DNA from: Burkholderiales bacterium
Lineage (GTDB): Bacteria > Pseudomonadota > Gammaproteobacteria > Burkholderiales > SG8-39
Assembly (NCBI GenBank): GCA_020848075.1
Contig: JADLAV010000083.1
Location: 1-62,111, forward strand
Direction: 5' to 3'
DNA length: 62,111 nt
Position numbers and translations under genes: made by a program. Below are positions 16,976-26,203 of the stretch, piece by piece. The notes under the pieces were generated by a model, which saw only the letters and a list, made by a program, of their open reading frames with translations, was not told the origin of the DNA and did no database searches. Positions within the stretch are counted from its first letter, which is position 1; every line of letters starts with the position of its first letter.

Positions 16976-17617
16976 CTAGTAGCGCTTCTTGAGCACCATC
17001 GTCTGCCCGACGTTCTCGATCTCCATCCGGCTGAGGAAGCTCATGCCGAGCAGCGGCATGGCGAGGCCCTGATCCAGCACCACGGCGTCGATGTTCGTGA
17101 GCGTGACGCCGCCCACGCTCACGCGGTCGAGCTTCACCTTGTACGCCGTGGCCGGCCCGCCGGCGGTGGAGACCACGCCGCGCGGCGCATCCGCGTAGAT
17201 CACGCCCGCGCGGCGCGCATCCGCGGACGGCAGCGCGATCATGGTGGCGCCGGTGTCGATCAGAAACCGCATCGCCGCGCCGTTCACCGTGCCGTCGGCC
17301 AGGAAGTGCCCGGTCGCATCCGCGCTCAGCGTGACGCTCGCGCCTCCCGAAGGCGTCCTGGTCGCATACGGCTGACCGATCCTCAGCGCGCGGCGCTTGC
17401 CGTCGATCTCGAAGACCGCGCCATCACCCTCGACCGCGATCAGCCGTGCGCCCTCCGCGGCCTGCTCGCCGACGCGGAAAGTCCTCGGCTGGCCGCCGTC
17501 CACGCTCAGCACGGCCTTGTTTCCGAACAGCCCGACGACCCGGATGTCGGCGGCGAGCGCGCCGGACGATAGAAGAATGCCGAGTAATGCAATAAAATTC
17601 ACGGGAAAGTTCGCCAT
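16976..17617 (-). CDS. Retropepsin-like aspartic protease, exported
   Basis: A 213-residue protein with an N-terminal signal peptide (MANFPVNFIALLGILLSSGA, cut near LAA). It has an N-terminal beta domain and a C-terminal retroviral-type aspartic protease domain with the motif FLIDTGATMIALP (Asp121). The later part, VVLDQGLAMPLLGMSFLSRM, is the characteristic end of the bacterial clan AA family. A single DTG implies the active enzyme is a dimer. The substrate is unknown. Its ATG is only 12 bp from the ATG of the divergent glutamine amidotransferase gene, so each promoter must lie within the other gene. Confidence 0.88.
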   Translation of the reverse strand: MANFPVNFIALLGILLSSGALAADIRVVGLFGNKAVLSVDGGQPRTFRVGEQAAEGARLIAVEGDGAVFEIDGKRRALRIGQPYATRTPSGGASVTLSADATGHFLADGTVNGAAMRFLIDTGATMIALPSADARRAGVIYADAPRGVVSTAGGPATAYKVKLDRVSVGGVTLTNIDAVVLDQGLAMPLLGMSFLSRMEIENVGQTMVLKKRY

Positions 17618-17629
17618 CGACACTACTCC

Positions 17630-18340
17630 GTGATGAAACCGGTCGGGATCTTCAGGCATCATCGCAACGAAGGCCCAGGCTATCTTGGCCGCTACCTGGA
17701 TACAAGGGGCATCCCGTGGCATCTCGTGAGAATCGACCAGCATGACGAACTGCCGGACAGCCCGCGGGACTTCTGCGGACTCGTGCTCATGGGCGGACCG
17801 ATGAGCGTGAACGACGACCTGCCGTGGATCCCGCCCACGCTCGCGCTCGTGCGCGCCGCGGTCGCGGCGGAGGTGCCGGTGCTCGGCCATTGTCTCGGCG
17901 GTCAGCTGATGGCGAAGGCGCTCGGCGGCACCGTGAGCCGCAATCCGGTCAAGGAGATCGGCTGGGGGCGCGTGGCCGTCGAGCCGGTCGACCTCGCGGA
18001 GCGCTGGTTCGATGGCGTGCGGGAATTCGAGGGATTCCACTGGCATGGCGAGACCTTCACCATCCCCCAGGGCGCGACGCGCATCGCCTCGAGCGAGCAC
18101 TGCGCGAACCAGGGTTTCGTGCTGGGGCCGCACCTCGCGCTCCAGTGCCACGTGGAGATGACCGCGGACCTCATCCGCAGCTGGGCGGCGGCCGGCGCGG
18201 ACGAGATTCGCGATGCGTGCGCGAGCCCGGCCGTGCAGACGGCGGCGGCGATGACCGAGCGACTGGACGAGCGGGTGCGCGATCTGCACGCGGTCGCCGA
18301 TCGCTTGTACGGACGCTGGACGTCGGGCCTGCGCCACTAG
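17630..18340 (+). CDS. Class I glutamine amidotransferase-like protein
   Basis: A 236-residue stand-alone GATase1 domain resembling the glutaminase half of GMP synthase. The nucleophile elbow is LGHCLGGQ (Cys88) and the partner residues are His174 and Glu176 in LQCHVEMT. Upstream LVLMGGPMSV is the oxyanion strand-turn. The family includes enzymes acting on gamma-glutamyl compounds and others with no known substrate; no synthetase partner is near. Two adjacent ATGs at 17630 and 17633 are possible. It is followed 7 bp later by the secreted hypothetical protein gene. Confidence 0.85.
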   Translation: MMKPVGIFRHHRNEGPGYLGRYLDTRGIPWHLVRIDQHDELPDSPRDFCGLVLMGGPMSVNDDLPWIPPTLALVRAAVAAEVPVLGHCLGGQLMAKALGGTVSRNPVKEIGWGRVAVEPVDLAERWFDGVREFEGFHWHGETFTIPQGATRIASSEHCANQGFVLGPHLALQCHVEMTADLIRSWAAAGADEIRDACASPAVQTAAAMTERLDERVRDLHAVADRLYGRWTSGLRH

Positions 18341-18347
18341 CACCGTG

Positions 18348-19010
18348 ATGCAGAACGCGGAAGCTCGTTTGCGCCAGATCCTGAGACAGCCGTCGACCGC
18401 CTCCTTGCTTGGCGCCGTGATCGCGGCCGCCGTGATCGCCGCACCGGCGCAGGCCGCCGCGACCTGGCGGTTCACCGAGGGCGCCGACGGCGTGCGCTCG
18501 GCGACGACGTGGGCCCAGGGCCAGACGCCCGCCGGCCAGGTGCCGATGAAGCTCGAGGTGCGGTGCCGGCCGGGGCCGGACGGCGTCGCGAGCATCGTGA
18601 CCTCGGTGCGCGGGGCCCAGGGCATGCCCAGCTTCAACTTCGACGACTTTCTCGGTCCGGACGCGCCCGCCGCCAAGCGCAAGCTCGGCACGATCCGGGT
18701 GGTCGCGCTGCGCCGCGACGTCTCGGTCAGCACTTCGATGACGGGCAGCTACCTCGAGGACGGCACGTTCGCGTTCAATCTGAGCGCGCCACTCGTCGGA
18801 CGCAACGAGGTGAAGTGGCTCACCGACGCGATGATTCTCGGCGCGGTGCTCATCGTCGTCACGGTCCAGGACCCGCGCGACCCGAGGCGGCGCATCCAGG
18901 CGCAGTTCCAGGCGAGCAACGCGTCGGTGCCCGTGACGAACACGATGGACGGCTGCGTGGTGGCTGCCGCGGCGGGCGGCATCGCGGCGGAGCACGTGCG
19001 CGCGCGCTAG
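18348..19010 (+). CDS. Exported hypothetical protein
   Basis: Not recognised. The 220 residues begin with a signal peptide or membrane anchor (QPSTASLLGAVIAAAVIAAPAQAAA). A domain follows with WRFTEGADGVRSATTWAQGQ and beta-strand pattern, and a second hydrophobic stretch near WLTDAMILGAVLIVVTV (about 165-181). A GTG three bases upstream (18345) is an alternative start. It lies 7 bp after the amidotransferase gene, so the two are probably co-transcribed. Periplasmic or inner-membrane location is inferred. Confidence 0.65.
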   Translation: MQNAEARLRQILRQPSTASLLGAVIAAAVIAAPAQAAATWRFTEGADGVRSATTWAQGQTPAGQVPMKLEVRCRPGPDGVASIVTSVRGAQGMPSFNFDDFLGPDAPAAKRKLGTIRVVALRRDVSVSTSMTGSYLEDGTFAFNLSAPLVGRNEVKWLTDAMILGAVLIVVTVQDPRDPRRRIQAQFQASNASVPVTNTMDGCVVAAAAGGIAAEHVRAR

Positions 19011-19035
19011 GACGCGCGCGCTGCCCGTACGCGGG

Positions 19036-19521
19036 CTAATCCCGGAAGTTGCCGAACTGGAGGGGGATGTCGGTCACGGCGTCCTTCACCAGGCGGATGG
19101 CCGCCTGCAGATCGTCCTTCTTCGCCCCGGACACCCGCACCGCCGCGCCCTGGATCGAGGCCTGCGCCTTGATCTTCGAATCCTTCACCAGTTTCACGAT
19201 CCGCTTGGCCGTCTCCTGCTCGATCCCGTTGCGGACCTCGATCGACTGCTTCACCTTGGTGCCGCCGGCCTTCTCCAGGGGCTTCGGCACAAGCGCTCGC
19301 ACGTCGACGCCGCGCTTCGCGCATCGTGCGGTGAGGAGATCCATGACCTGCCCGAGCTTGAATTCGTCGTCCGCGTGGAGCGTGAGCGCGAGCTCGGCGA
19401 GCTCGATGCGCGCGTCCGAGCCCTTGAAGTCGAAGCGGTTCGCGATTTCCTTGTTCGCCTGCTCGACCGCGTTCTTGAGCTCCATCTTGTTGACTTCGGA
19501 AGTGATGTCGAACGAAGGCAT
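19036..19521 (-). CDS. yajQ: YajQ family nucleotide-binding protein
   Basis: The 161 residues match the whole YajQ family: start [20 protein letters not shown], the middle [12 protein letters not shown] and the end [11 protein letters not shown]. The fold is two ferredoxin-like halves. YajQ proteins bind nucleotides, and some homologues bind cyclic di-GMP and act as regulatory effectors; which applies here is open. Two genes in this window (49.6-53.1 kb) also carry c-di-GMP-type motifs. The gene is convergent with the exported hypothetical gene. Confidence 0.95.
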   Translation of the reverse strand: MPSFDITSEVNKMELKNAVEQANKEIANRFDFKGSDARIELAELALTLHADDEFKLGQVMDLLTARCAKRGVDVRALVPKPLEKAGGTKVKQSIEVRNGIEQETAKRIVKLVKDSKIKAQASIQGAAVRVSGAKKDDLQAAIRLVKDAVTDIPLQFGNFRD

Positions 19522-19611
19522 CGTCGTGACCCTGCAATGGCCGCTGCCGGCAGCGAAGGAGTGCGGATTCTAGCGCGGGCGCCTGCCTTGGACAGGGCGC
19601 GCGGCCGGCCG

Positions 19612-19965
19612 TCAGGCGCCACCGCGGAAGCAGGAGAAGCCCCACGGTGTCACCTTCATCGCGAGGTGGCAGTGCTGTTCCGGATCGGCGATGCCGAACC
19701 GGTAGGTGACGATGTCGAGAAACGGCACGGCCGGCAGCGCCACGCCGACCGCCCGGAAGTATGCGCCGACGTGGAAATCCGCCTCGTACTGTCCGGTCGC
19801 AAGGCGCTTCGCGAAAGCGGGCTCCTCGACGAGACCCTTGGCGCTCACGATGCCGCCCGCAACGAGCGTCCGCGAGGTGTCGAGCCGATGCACCTCGACC
19901 CGCATCCACGCAGCGACGACCCCGCGCGATGCGTCCACCACGTGAATCGAGAGCCCGCCCGGCAT
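19612..19965 (-). CDS. uraH: 5-hydroxyisourate hydrolase
   Basis: A transthyretin-like protein of 117 residues. It hydrolyses 5-hydroxyisourate, the product of urate oxidation, on the way to allantoin. The N-terminal LSIHVVDASRG with the conserved His and the central YEADFHVGAYFRA and FLDIVTYRFGI are clear. The C-terminus reads WGFSCFRGGA; the family normally ends in Y-R-G-S/T, so both the Tyr and the final Ser are changed. It starts 4 bp after the BMP receptor gene and shares its promoter. No urate oxidase or OHCU decarboxylase gene is visible in the window. Confidence 0.88.
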   Translation of the reverse strand: MPGGLSIHVVDASRGVVAAWMRVEVHRLDTSRTLVAGGIVSAKGLVEEPAFAKRLATGQYEADFHVGAYFRAVGVALPAVPFLDIVTYRFGIADPEQHCHLAMKVTPWGFSCFRGGA

Positions 19966-19969
19966 GTGC

Positions 19970-21019
19970 TCAGTCGCTCCGCGCGGCACGCGCCGCGAAC
20001 TCCGGCCCGCCGTAGGTTCCGGGAATCCGGATCGCGCCGGCGGCGATGCTGTCCCGATAGCCTTCGATGGCGATGCGCACCTGCGGCGAGACGGCCTCGG
20101 CGAGCGAGAGACGCACTGCATCGGGGTAGCGTACGCCGTAACGCCTCACGAGGTCGCCCTTCAGCAGGTTGTCGCGGAGATCCCGGATTGCCATCACGAG
20201 AGCATAGCCCGAGTCGGCGACCGCCGAGGCAACGAACCGCTCCGGCGCGATCGCGACCCAATCGCGCATGCTGCCGATCTGCCGGACGTTGCGCTCGCGG
20301 CAGGCTTCGCTCGCGCCGGCCTGGCCCGCACCCAGGGTCGTGAACACGATGTCGGCGCCCGCGTCGAGCGCGGCGATGGTGAACCGTCGCGCGAGCGCGA
20401 CATCGTCGTCCGTCCCCGCGAAGCGCGTCAGGAATCGCGCGGCCGGATTGGCGGCGTGCAGTCCCGCGGCGAACGCTGCGCGCGCGGCGAGCGCTCGCTC
20501 GGTCGGCGCCCCGCCGAGATGGGCGACCGCATTCGATCGCGTGAGGAGTCCCGCCGCCGCACCGGCGAGCCACGCCGACTCCTCCTGGCGCACCCCGTAG
20601 ACCGCCAGGTTCGGGCGCGTCAGCCGGCCCTCGATCGCCACGAAGCGCTGCTGCGGAAACTCCCACGCGACGCGCTGGATCGCCTCGCTCGTCTCCGCGC
20701 CGTAGCCGATGACCAGCGTGGCGTCGGAGGCGGCGAACTCCCGCAGGGCCGCGAGCATCGGCTCGCGCTCGGGTGGCACGCCGGCAACGTGGCGCACCGG
20801 GATCCCGAACTCGTCGCGCGCCTGCTCCAGGCTGCGGTAGCCGATCTCCATGAAGCCGCCGTCGTCGATGCGTCCCGGGAACATCACCGCAACCGGGCCG
20901 CGCTCCGGCGGCCGGAAGCTCCAGCTTGCGCAGCCGCCGAGCGCCGCCGCACCGAGTCCGGCGAGCGCGCGGCGCCGGCCGCGTGAGGCGCCCGCCGGGC
21001 AGTGCTCGTCGAGCGGCAT
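19970..21019 (-). CDS. BMP-family ABC transporter substrate-binding lipoprotein
   Basis: A 349-residue receptor of the basic membrane protein (PnrA/Med) family, which binds purine nucleosides and related compounds. The N-terminus has a twin-arginine-like SRGRRRALAGLG and a lipobox LGGC, so it is a lipid-anchored periplasmic protein. Family features are AVMFPGRIDDGGFMEIGYRS (early, after the lipobox) and DIVFTTLGAGQAG. I chose ATG 21019; a GTG at 21049 is possible. Its permease and ATPase genes are not adjacent. Coupling to uraH suggests a purine or urate-related ligand. Confidence 0.85.
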   Translation of the reverse strand: MPLDEHCPAGASRGRRRALAGLGAAALGGCASWSFRPPERGPVAVMFPGRIDDGGFMEIGYRSLEQARDEFGIPVRHVAGVPPEREPMLAALREFAASDATLVIGYGAETSEAIQRVAWEFPQQRFVAIEGRLTRPNLAVYGVRQEESAWLAGAAAGLLTRSNAVAHLGGAPTERALAARAAFAAGLHAANPAARFLTRFAGTDDDVALARRFTIAALDAGADIVFTTLGAGQAGASEACRERNVRQIGSMRDWVAIAPERFVASAVADSGYALVMAIRDLRDNLLKGDLVRRYGVRYPDAVRLSLAEAVSPQVRIAIEGYRDSIAAGAIRIPGTYGGPEFAARAARSD

Positions 21020-21151
21020 CAGCTTGTGCGGTACGCCGTGCAGCGCCACGGCGTGCAGGGCACGGACGCGCGGTCGTGGCCTGCCGCACCGGCGATCCCG
21101 TGCCGAGCAGAATGTCGAAGCACCTTGGCCGCCCGCGGGGAGAAAGCGCGG

Positions 21152-21180
21152 AGTGTAGAACCGGGCATCATCGCTGTAAA
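21152..21180 (-). promoter_or_regulatory. Sigma-70 promoter for the BMP receptor - uraH operon
   Basis: On the minus strand TTTACA (21180-21175), a 17-bp spacer and TACACT (21157-21152) form a good sigma-70 pair. Transcription would start near 21145, leaving a leader of about 125 nt before ATG 21019. Confidence 0.6.
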
Positions 21181-21232
21181 CCCTCGTTGCGTCGTGCGGC
21201 CTGGAATGCGCATGCGGGCGATCGCCATCGCG

Positions 21233-22507
21233 TCAATGCTCGCCGCGCGAGACGAGAACCGCCCGGAAATCGTTCACGTTGGTGAGGGTCGGACCGGTCA
21301 TCACGAGATCGCCGATGCCGCTGAAGAAGCCGTAAGCGTCGTTTGCCGCCAGCATGCGCCTGGCATCCAGGCCGCGGCTGGCCGCGCGCGCCAGCGTGTC
21401 GGGCCCGAGCAGGCAGCCGGCGTTGTCCTCGGTGCCGTCGATCCCGTCCGTGTCGGCTGCGAGCGCATGAATCCCGGGATGCCCGTCGAGCGCGATCGCG
21501 AGCCCGAGCATGAACTCGGCGTTGCGCCCGCCGCGGCCGGCGCCGCGGACGGTCACGGTGGTCTCGCCGCCCGAGAGGAGGACGCAGGGCGGCGGCGCCG
21601 GCTGCCCGTGCCGCGCGACCTGGCGCGCGATGCCGGCGTGGACGAGCGCCACCTCGCGCGCCTCGCCCTCGATCGCGTCGCCGAGGATCACCGGCGTGAC
21701 GCCGTGTGCGCGTGCGACACCGGCTGCCGCCTCGAGCGCGTGCTGCGCCGTGGCGATCACGACGGTGCGGGCACGCCGCAAGCGCGCGTCGCCCGGCTTG
21801 GGCGTCTCGTCGCGGGCGGCGCGCAGGTGATCGAGGACGGCGCGCGGCTCGGCGATTCCATACTTGCGGAGCACGGCCAGCGCTTCGGCGAAGGTGGTGG
21901 GATCGGGCGCCGTCGGGCCGGAAGCGACGACGGACGGATCGTCGCCGGGGACGTCGGAGATCGTCAGCGTGAGCACTGCCGCGGGCGCGCACGCGGCGGC
22001 GAGGCGGCCCCCCTTGACGCGCGACAGATGTTTGCGGACGCAGTTCATCTCGGCGATGTTGGCGCCGGAGCGAAGCAGCGCGCGATTCACTGCCTGCTTG
22101 TCCTCGAGCGTGAGGCCGGCCGCGGGCGCGGCGAGCAGGGCCGAGCCGCCGCCCGAAATCAGGCAGAGGACGAGGTCCTCCGCGGAAAGATTCGCGACCC
22201 GCCCGAGGATGCGCTCGGCCGCTGCCTGCCCGGCCGCGTCGGGCACCGGGTGTGCCGCCTCGACGACCTCGATGCGCTCGCAGGGCACCGCGTGGCCGTA
22301 ACGGGTCACGACCAGGCCCGCAAGCGGTCCGTCCCAGTGCGTCTCGACCGCGCGCGCCATGCTGGTGGCCGCCTTGCCGGCGCCGACCACGATGGTGCGT
22401 CCGCGTGGACGCGGCGGGAGGTGAGGCGGCAGGCACTTTGCCGGAAGCGCGGCGGCCACGGCGGCATCGAGCATCTGCTTGAGCACGGCCTGCGCCGGAC
22501 CGGTCAT
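21233..22507 (-). CDS. ttuD: Glycerate 2-kinase (MOFRL family, TtuD type)
   Basis: A 424-residue member of the MOFRL/GckA family, often labelled hydroxypyruvate reductase but acting as glycerate kinase. Visible motifs are VVGAGKAATSMARAVE (near 40), LISGGGSALL, LSRVKGG, ISDVPGDDPSVVASGPT, SGGETTVTV and the C-terminal ADTDGIDGTEDNAG, the hallmark of the MOFRL domain. It phosphorylates D-glycerate to 2-phosphoglycerate. It is the last gene of the run hyi-glxR-ttuD. I chose ATG 22507, 22 bp after the glxR stop. Confidence 0.9.
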   Translation of the reverse strand: MTGPAQAVLKQMLDAAVAAALPAKCLPPHLPPRPRGRTIVVGAGKAATSMARAVETHWDGPLAGLVVTRYGHAVPCERIEVVEAAHPVPDAAGQAAAERILGRVANLSAEDLVLCLISGGGSALLAAPAAGLTLEDKQAVNRALLRSGANIAEMNCVRKHLSRVKGGRLAAACAPAAVLTLTISDVPGDDPSVVASGPTAPDPTTFAEALAVLRKYGIAEPRAVLDHLRAARDETPKPGDARLRRARTVVIATAQHALEAAAGVARAHGVTPVILGDAIEGEAREVALVHAGIARQVARHGQPAPPPCVLLSGGETTVTVRGAGRGGRNAEFMLGLAIALDGHPGIHALAADTDGIDGTEDNAGCLLGPDTLARAASRGLDARRMLAANDAYGFFSGIGDLVMTGPTLTNVNDFRAVLVSRGEH

Positions 22508-22529
22508 CTTCCTCTCCCGCGGATCGCGC

Positions 22530-23426
22530 CTAGCCGCGCTGCGCGCTCTTCTGGCCGATCTCGAAGTTGGCGAGCTTTTCGAGCGCACGGACCGTGCCCG
22601 AATGGTCCCACCCCGCGCCGCCGCTTGCCGCGCACGCGTTCATCAGCTGCTGGGTGATCGCCGTGAGCGGCAGCGACATGGCAAGCGCACGCGCGCCGGC
22701 GATCGCGAGGGCGAGATCCTTGAGGTGCAGCTCGATGCGGAAGCCGGGATCGAAGGTGCGCTTGATCATGCGCTCCCCGTGCACCTCTAGGATCTTCGAC
22801 GAGGCGAAGCCCCCCATCAGCGCCTGGCGCACCTTGGCCGGATCGGCGCCCGCCTTGGCGGCGAAGAGCAGCGCCTCGGCCACGATCGCGATATTCCCGC
22901 CGACGATGATCTGGTTGGCGACCTTGCAGGTCTGGCCGTCGCCGTTGCCGCCGACCAGCGTGATGTTCTTGCCCACCAGTTCGAAGAGCGGCTTCACCGT
23001 GGCGAAGGCGGCCTCGTCGCCGCCCACCATGATGGTGAGGGTCGCCGCCTTGGCGCCCACCTCGCCGCCGGACACCGGCGCATCGAGGTACTCGCAGCCG
23101 AGGGCGTTGATGCGGGCGGCGAAGCGCTTGGTCTCGATCGGCGAGATCGAGCTCATGTCGACGACGATCTTGCCCTTGCCGAGGCCCGCGGCCACGCCGT
23201 TCTCGCCGAAGAGCACGCGCTCGACGTCGGGCGTGTCCGGCACCATGATGAAGATCACCTCGGCACGCTCGGCCACCTCTTTCGGGTCGGCGCAGCGCTT
23301 TCCCTTGGTCGCGAGCTCCGCCGGCACGCCGCTGCGGCTGTGCAGGAACGCCTCGTGGCCGCCGGCGATCAGATGGCCCGCCATGGGCTTTCCCATGATC
23401 CCCAGCCCGATGAATCCGACTTTCAT
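22530..23426 (-). CDS. glxR: Tartronate semialdehyde reductase (2-hydroxy-3-oxopropionate reductase)
   Basis: A 298-residue beta-hydroxyacid dehydrogenase. The NAD(P) motif is GFIGLGIMGKPMAG (4-17), the substrate loop DAPVSGGEVGA (115-125), and the catalytic Lys lies in TCKVANQIIVGGN. It reduces tartronate semialdehyde to D-glycerate. It is flanked by hyi and ttuD, the usual glyoxylate-to-glycerate set. The C-terminal half is the all-helical dimer domain. Confidence 0.93.
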   Translation of the reverse strand: MKVGFIGLGIMGKPMAGHLIAGGHEAFLHSRSGVPAELATKGKRCADPKEVAERAEVIFIMVPDTPDVERVLFGENGVAAGLGKGKIVVDMSSISPIETKRFAARINALGCEYLDAPVSGGEVGAKAATLTIMVGGDEAAFATVKPLFELVGKNITLVGGNGDGQTCKVANQIIVGGNIAIVAEALLFAAKAGADPAKVRQALMGGFASSKILEVHGERMIKRTFDPGFRIELHLKDLALAIAGARALAMSLPLTAITQQLMNACAASGGAGWDHSGTVRALEKLANFEIGQKSAQRG

Positions 23427-23444
23427 GATCTCCCCCTGCGCGTC

Positions 23445-24221
23445 TCAGAGATACCGCTTGACCCAGCCGAGGCCCGCGGTAGTGCCGTCCTGCGGGTTGT
23501 ACTCGCAGCCGACCCAGCCCGCGTAGCCGATGCGGTCGATCCAGTCGAAGAGGAACGGATAGTTGATCTCGCCCGTGCCGGGCTCGTGGCGCCCCGGATT
23601 GTCGGCGAGCTGCATGTGCGCGATGCATGCGAGGTTCGCCTCGATCGTGCGCGCGAGATCGCCCTCCATGACCTGCATGTGATAGATGTCGTATTGCAGC
23701 CAGAGATTGTCCGTGCCCGCGTCGCGGATGATGTCGCGCGCCTGGCGCGTGCGGTTGAGGAAGAAGCCGGGGATGTCGCGCGTGTTGACCGGCTCAGTGA
23801 GGCACCGGATGCCGGCGTCCTTCATCCTGGCCGCCGCGAACTTCAGGTTGGCGACGAGCGTCTCGCGCGCGCGGCCGTCGGACACGCCGGCCGGCGGGAT
23901 GCCGGCGAGACAGTTCAACTGCCTGCAGCCGAGCGCGGTCGCGTACTCGATCGCGCGCCCGACGCCGTCCTGGAACTCGCCGACGCGGTCCGGGTGGCAC
24001 GCGATGCCGCGCTCGCCTTTGGCCCAGTCGCCGGCCGGTACGTTGTGCAGCACCTGGACGAGACCGTTCCGGGCGAGCGCCTCGGCGAGCGCTTCCTTCG
24101 GGTAGGCGTAGGGGAACAGGTACTCGACTCCCTTGAACCCGGACTTCGCCGCCGCCGCGAAGCGGTCCATGAAATCGACCTCGGTGAAGAGCAGCGACAG
24201 GTTGGCGCAGAACTTCGGCAT
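23445..24221 (-). CDS. hyi: Hydroxypyruvate isomerase
   Basis: A TIM-barrel isomerase of 258 residues interconverting hydroxypyruvate and tartronate semialdehyde. The sequence matches the Hyi family throughout: MPKFCANLSLLFTEV at the start, GFKGVEYLFPY, LTEPVNTRDIPGFFLN (with the metal-binding Glu), and QYDIYHMQVMEGDL. In many betaproteobacteria gcl (glyoxylate carboligase) precedes hyi; here the upstream region is repeat DNA and gcl is absent from the window. First gene of hyi-glxR-ttuD. Confidence 0.95.
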   Translation of the reverse strand: MPKFCANLSLLFTEVDFMDRFAAAAKSGFKGVEYLFPYAYPKEALAEALARNGLVQVLHNVPAGDWAKGERGIACHPDRVGEFQDGVGRAIEYATALGCRQLNCLAGIPPAGVSDGRARETLVANLKFAAARMKDAGIRCLTEPVNTRDIPGFFLNRTRQARDIIRDAGTDNLWLQYDIYHMQVMEGDLARTIEANLACIAHMQLADNPGRHEPGTGEINYPFLFDWIDRIGYAGWVGCEYNPQDGTTAGLGWVKRYL

Positions 24222-24293
24222 GGGCGTGCCTCGATCAAGTGGCGCTTCGACGTGTGTGAGTTGGACTTCGGCGTGTTTGAGCCGTACTTCGGC

Positions 24294-24448
24294 GCGTCAG
24301 CGACTGCGCCCGCCCGGCACCTGAGGCCGCAAACGCCCTCCTGCGGGGACCCGGTTTGCGGCGGCCAGTCAACACACGACTGGCCGCCACAAACCACCCG
24401 CAACGGACGGCGCGGCCAAAGGCGCCGGGCGGGCACAGCCGCTGGCGC
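24294..24448. repeat. Foldback (MITE-like) element, copy 1
   Basis: A 155-bp imperfect palindrome. The left arm (24294-24330) pairs with the right arm (24412-24448) with about six mismatches. Inside is a perfect hairpin GGCGGCCAGTC / GACTGGCCGCC with loop AACACAC. A second copy in the same orientation is at 31917-32063. No coding capacity. Just upstream (24246-24294) is a degenerate 21-bp tandem repeat beginning CTTCGRCGTGT. Confidence 0.85.
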
Positions 24449-24526
24449 ATCGACGCAGGTAGTGTGCGTAGGCTGTTCATAACCATCGCCGCGCACCGGC
24501 TCGCCCTGCGCTCCGTGTGAACACGG

Positions 24527-24716
24527 ATGCACCACCCCGCCGGCTTCGCCGGCACCCCGCCCGGCCACCGGCGCTGCATCGCCGGCGGCGCTCGTCGGCT
24601 CGAACGCGCGCAGGCGCGTTCTTCGAAACCCCGAACTCGCCCTCGGAGAGGAGGGGACATAGACACCACCCCGTCACGCTTTGCGTGACACCCCTCCTCG
24701 GGGAGGAGGGGAGAGA
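24527..24716 (+). repeat. Composite of paired-hairpin modules
   Basis: It begins with CCACCCC and stem GCCGGC/GCCGGC (24538-24552), then has an inserted segment (24553-24645) that recurs inverted at 61.87-61.96 kb, then GAGAGGAGGGGA. A second module (24664-24711) follows with stem GTCACGC/GCGTGAC (loop TTT) and CCCCTCCTC/GAGGAGGGG. The whole stretch 24222-24885 holds no gene I can support. Confidence 0.8.
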
Positions 24717-24836
24717 GCCTTGCGGCACCATGAGCCCGTCCCGCACCGGTTCACTCTGGCCTCGCTCACTCGCTCAATCGCCGGCTGTCTGCTCGTGACG
24801 GGTGCCATTGTCTCCCAAGCCGCGATTGCGGCGGGC

Positions 24837-24885
24837 GTCCTGACGGCCGTCGCTACTTGCGCTTCTTGCGTCCTGACGGCCGTCG

Positions 24886-24902
<17 letters not shown>
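24837..24902. repeat. 33-bp perfect tandem duplication across the argG stop
   Basis: 24837-24869 and 24870-24902 are identical. The unit starts GTCCTGACGGCCGTCGC. The right copy contains the argG stop codon and its last codons. Because 33 is a multiple of three, the left copy repeats the same codons and stop in the same frame downstream. Confidence 0.97.
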
Positions 24903-26151
<1,249 letters not shown>

Positions 26152-26203
26152 TTCGTCTGCTTTCGATGAGTCCGGGAGTTCCGCTCCGGGGGCGCCCGCG
26201 TGC

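Noticed and set aside
24246-24300. Possible CRISPR or repeat-in-toxin array from the 21-bp CTTCGRCGTGT units
   Set aside because: Only two to three degenerate units, no spacers and no cas genes.
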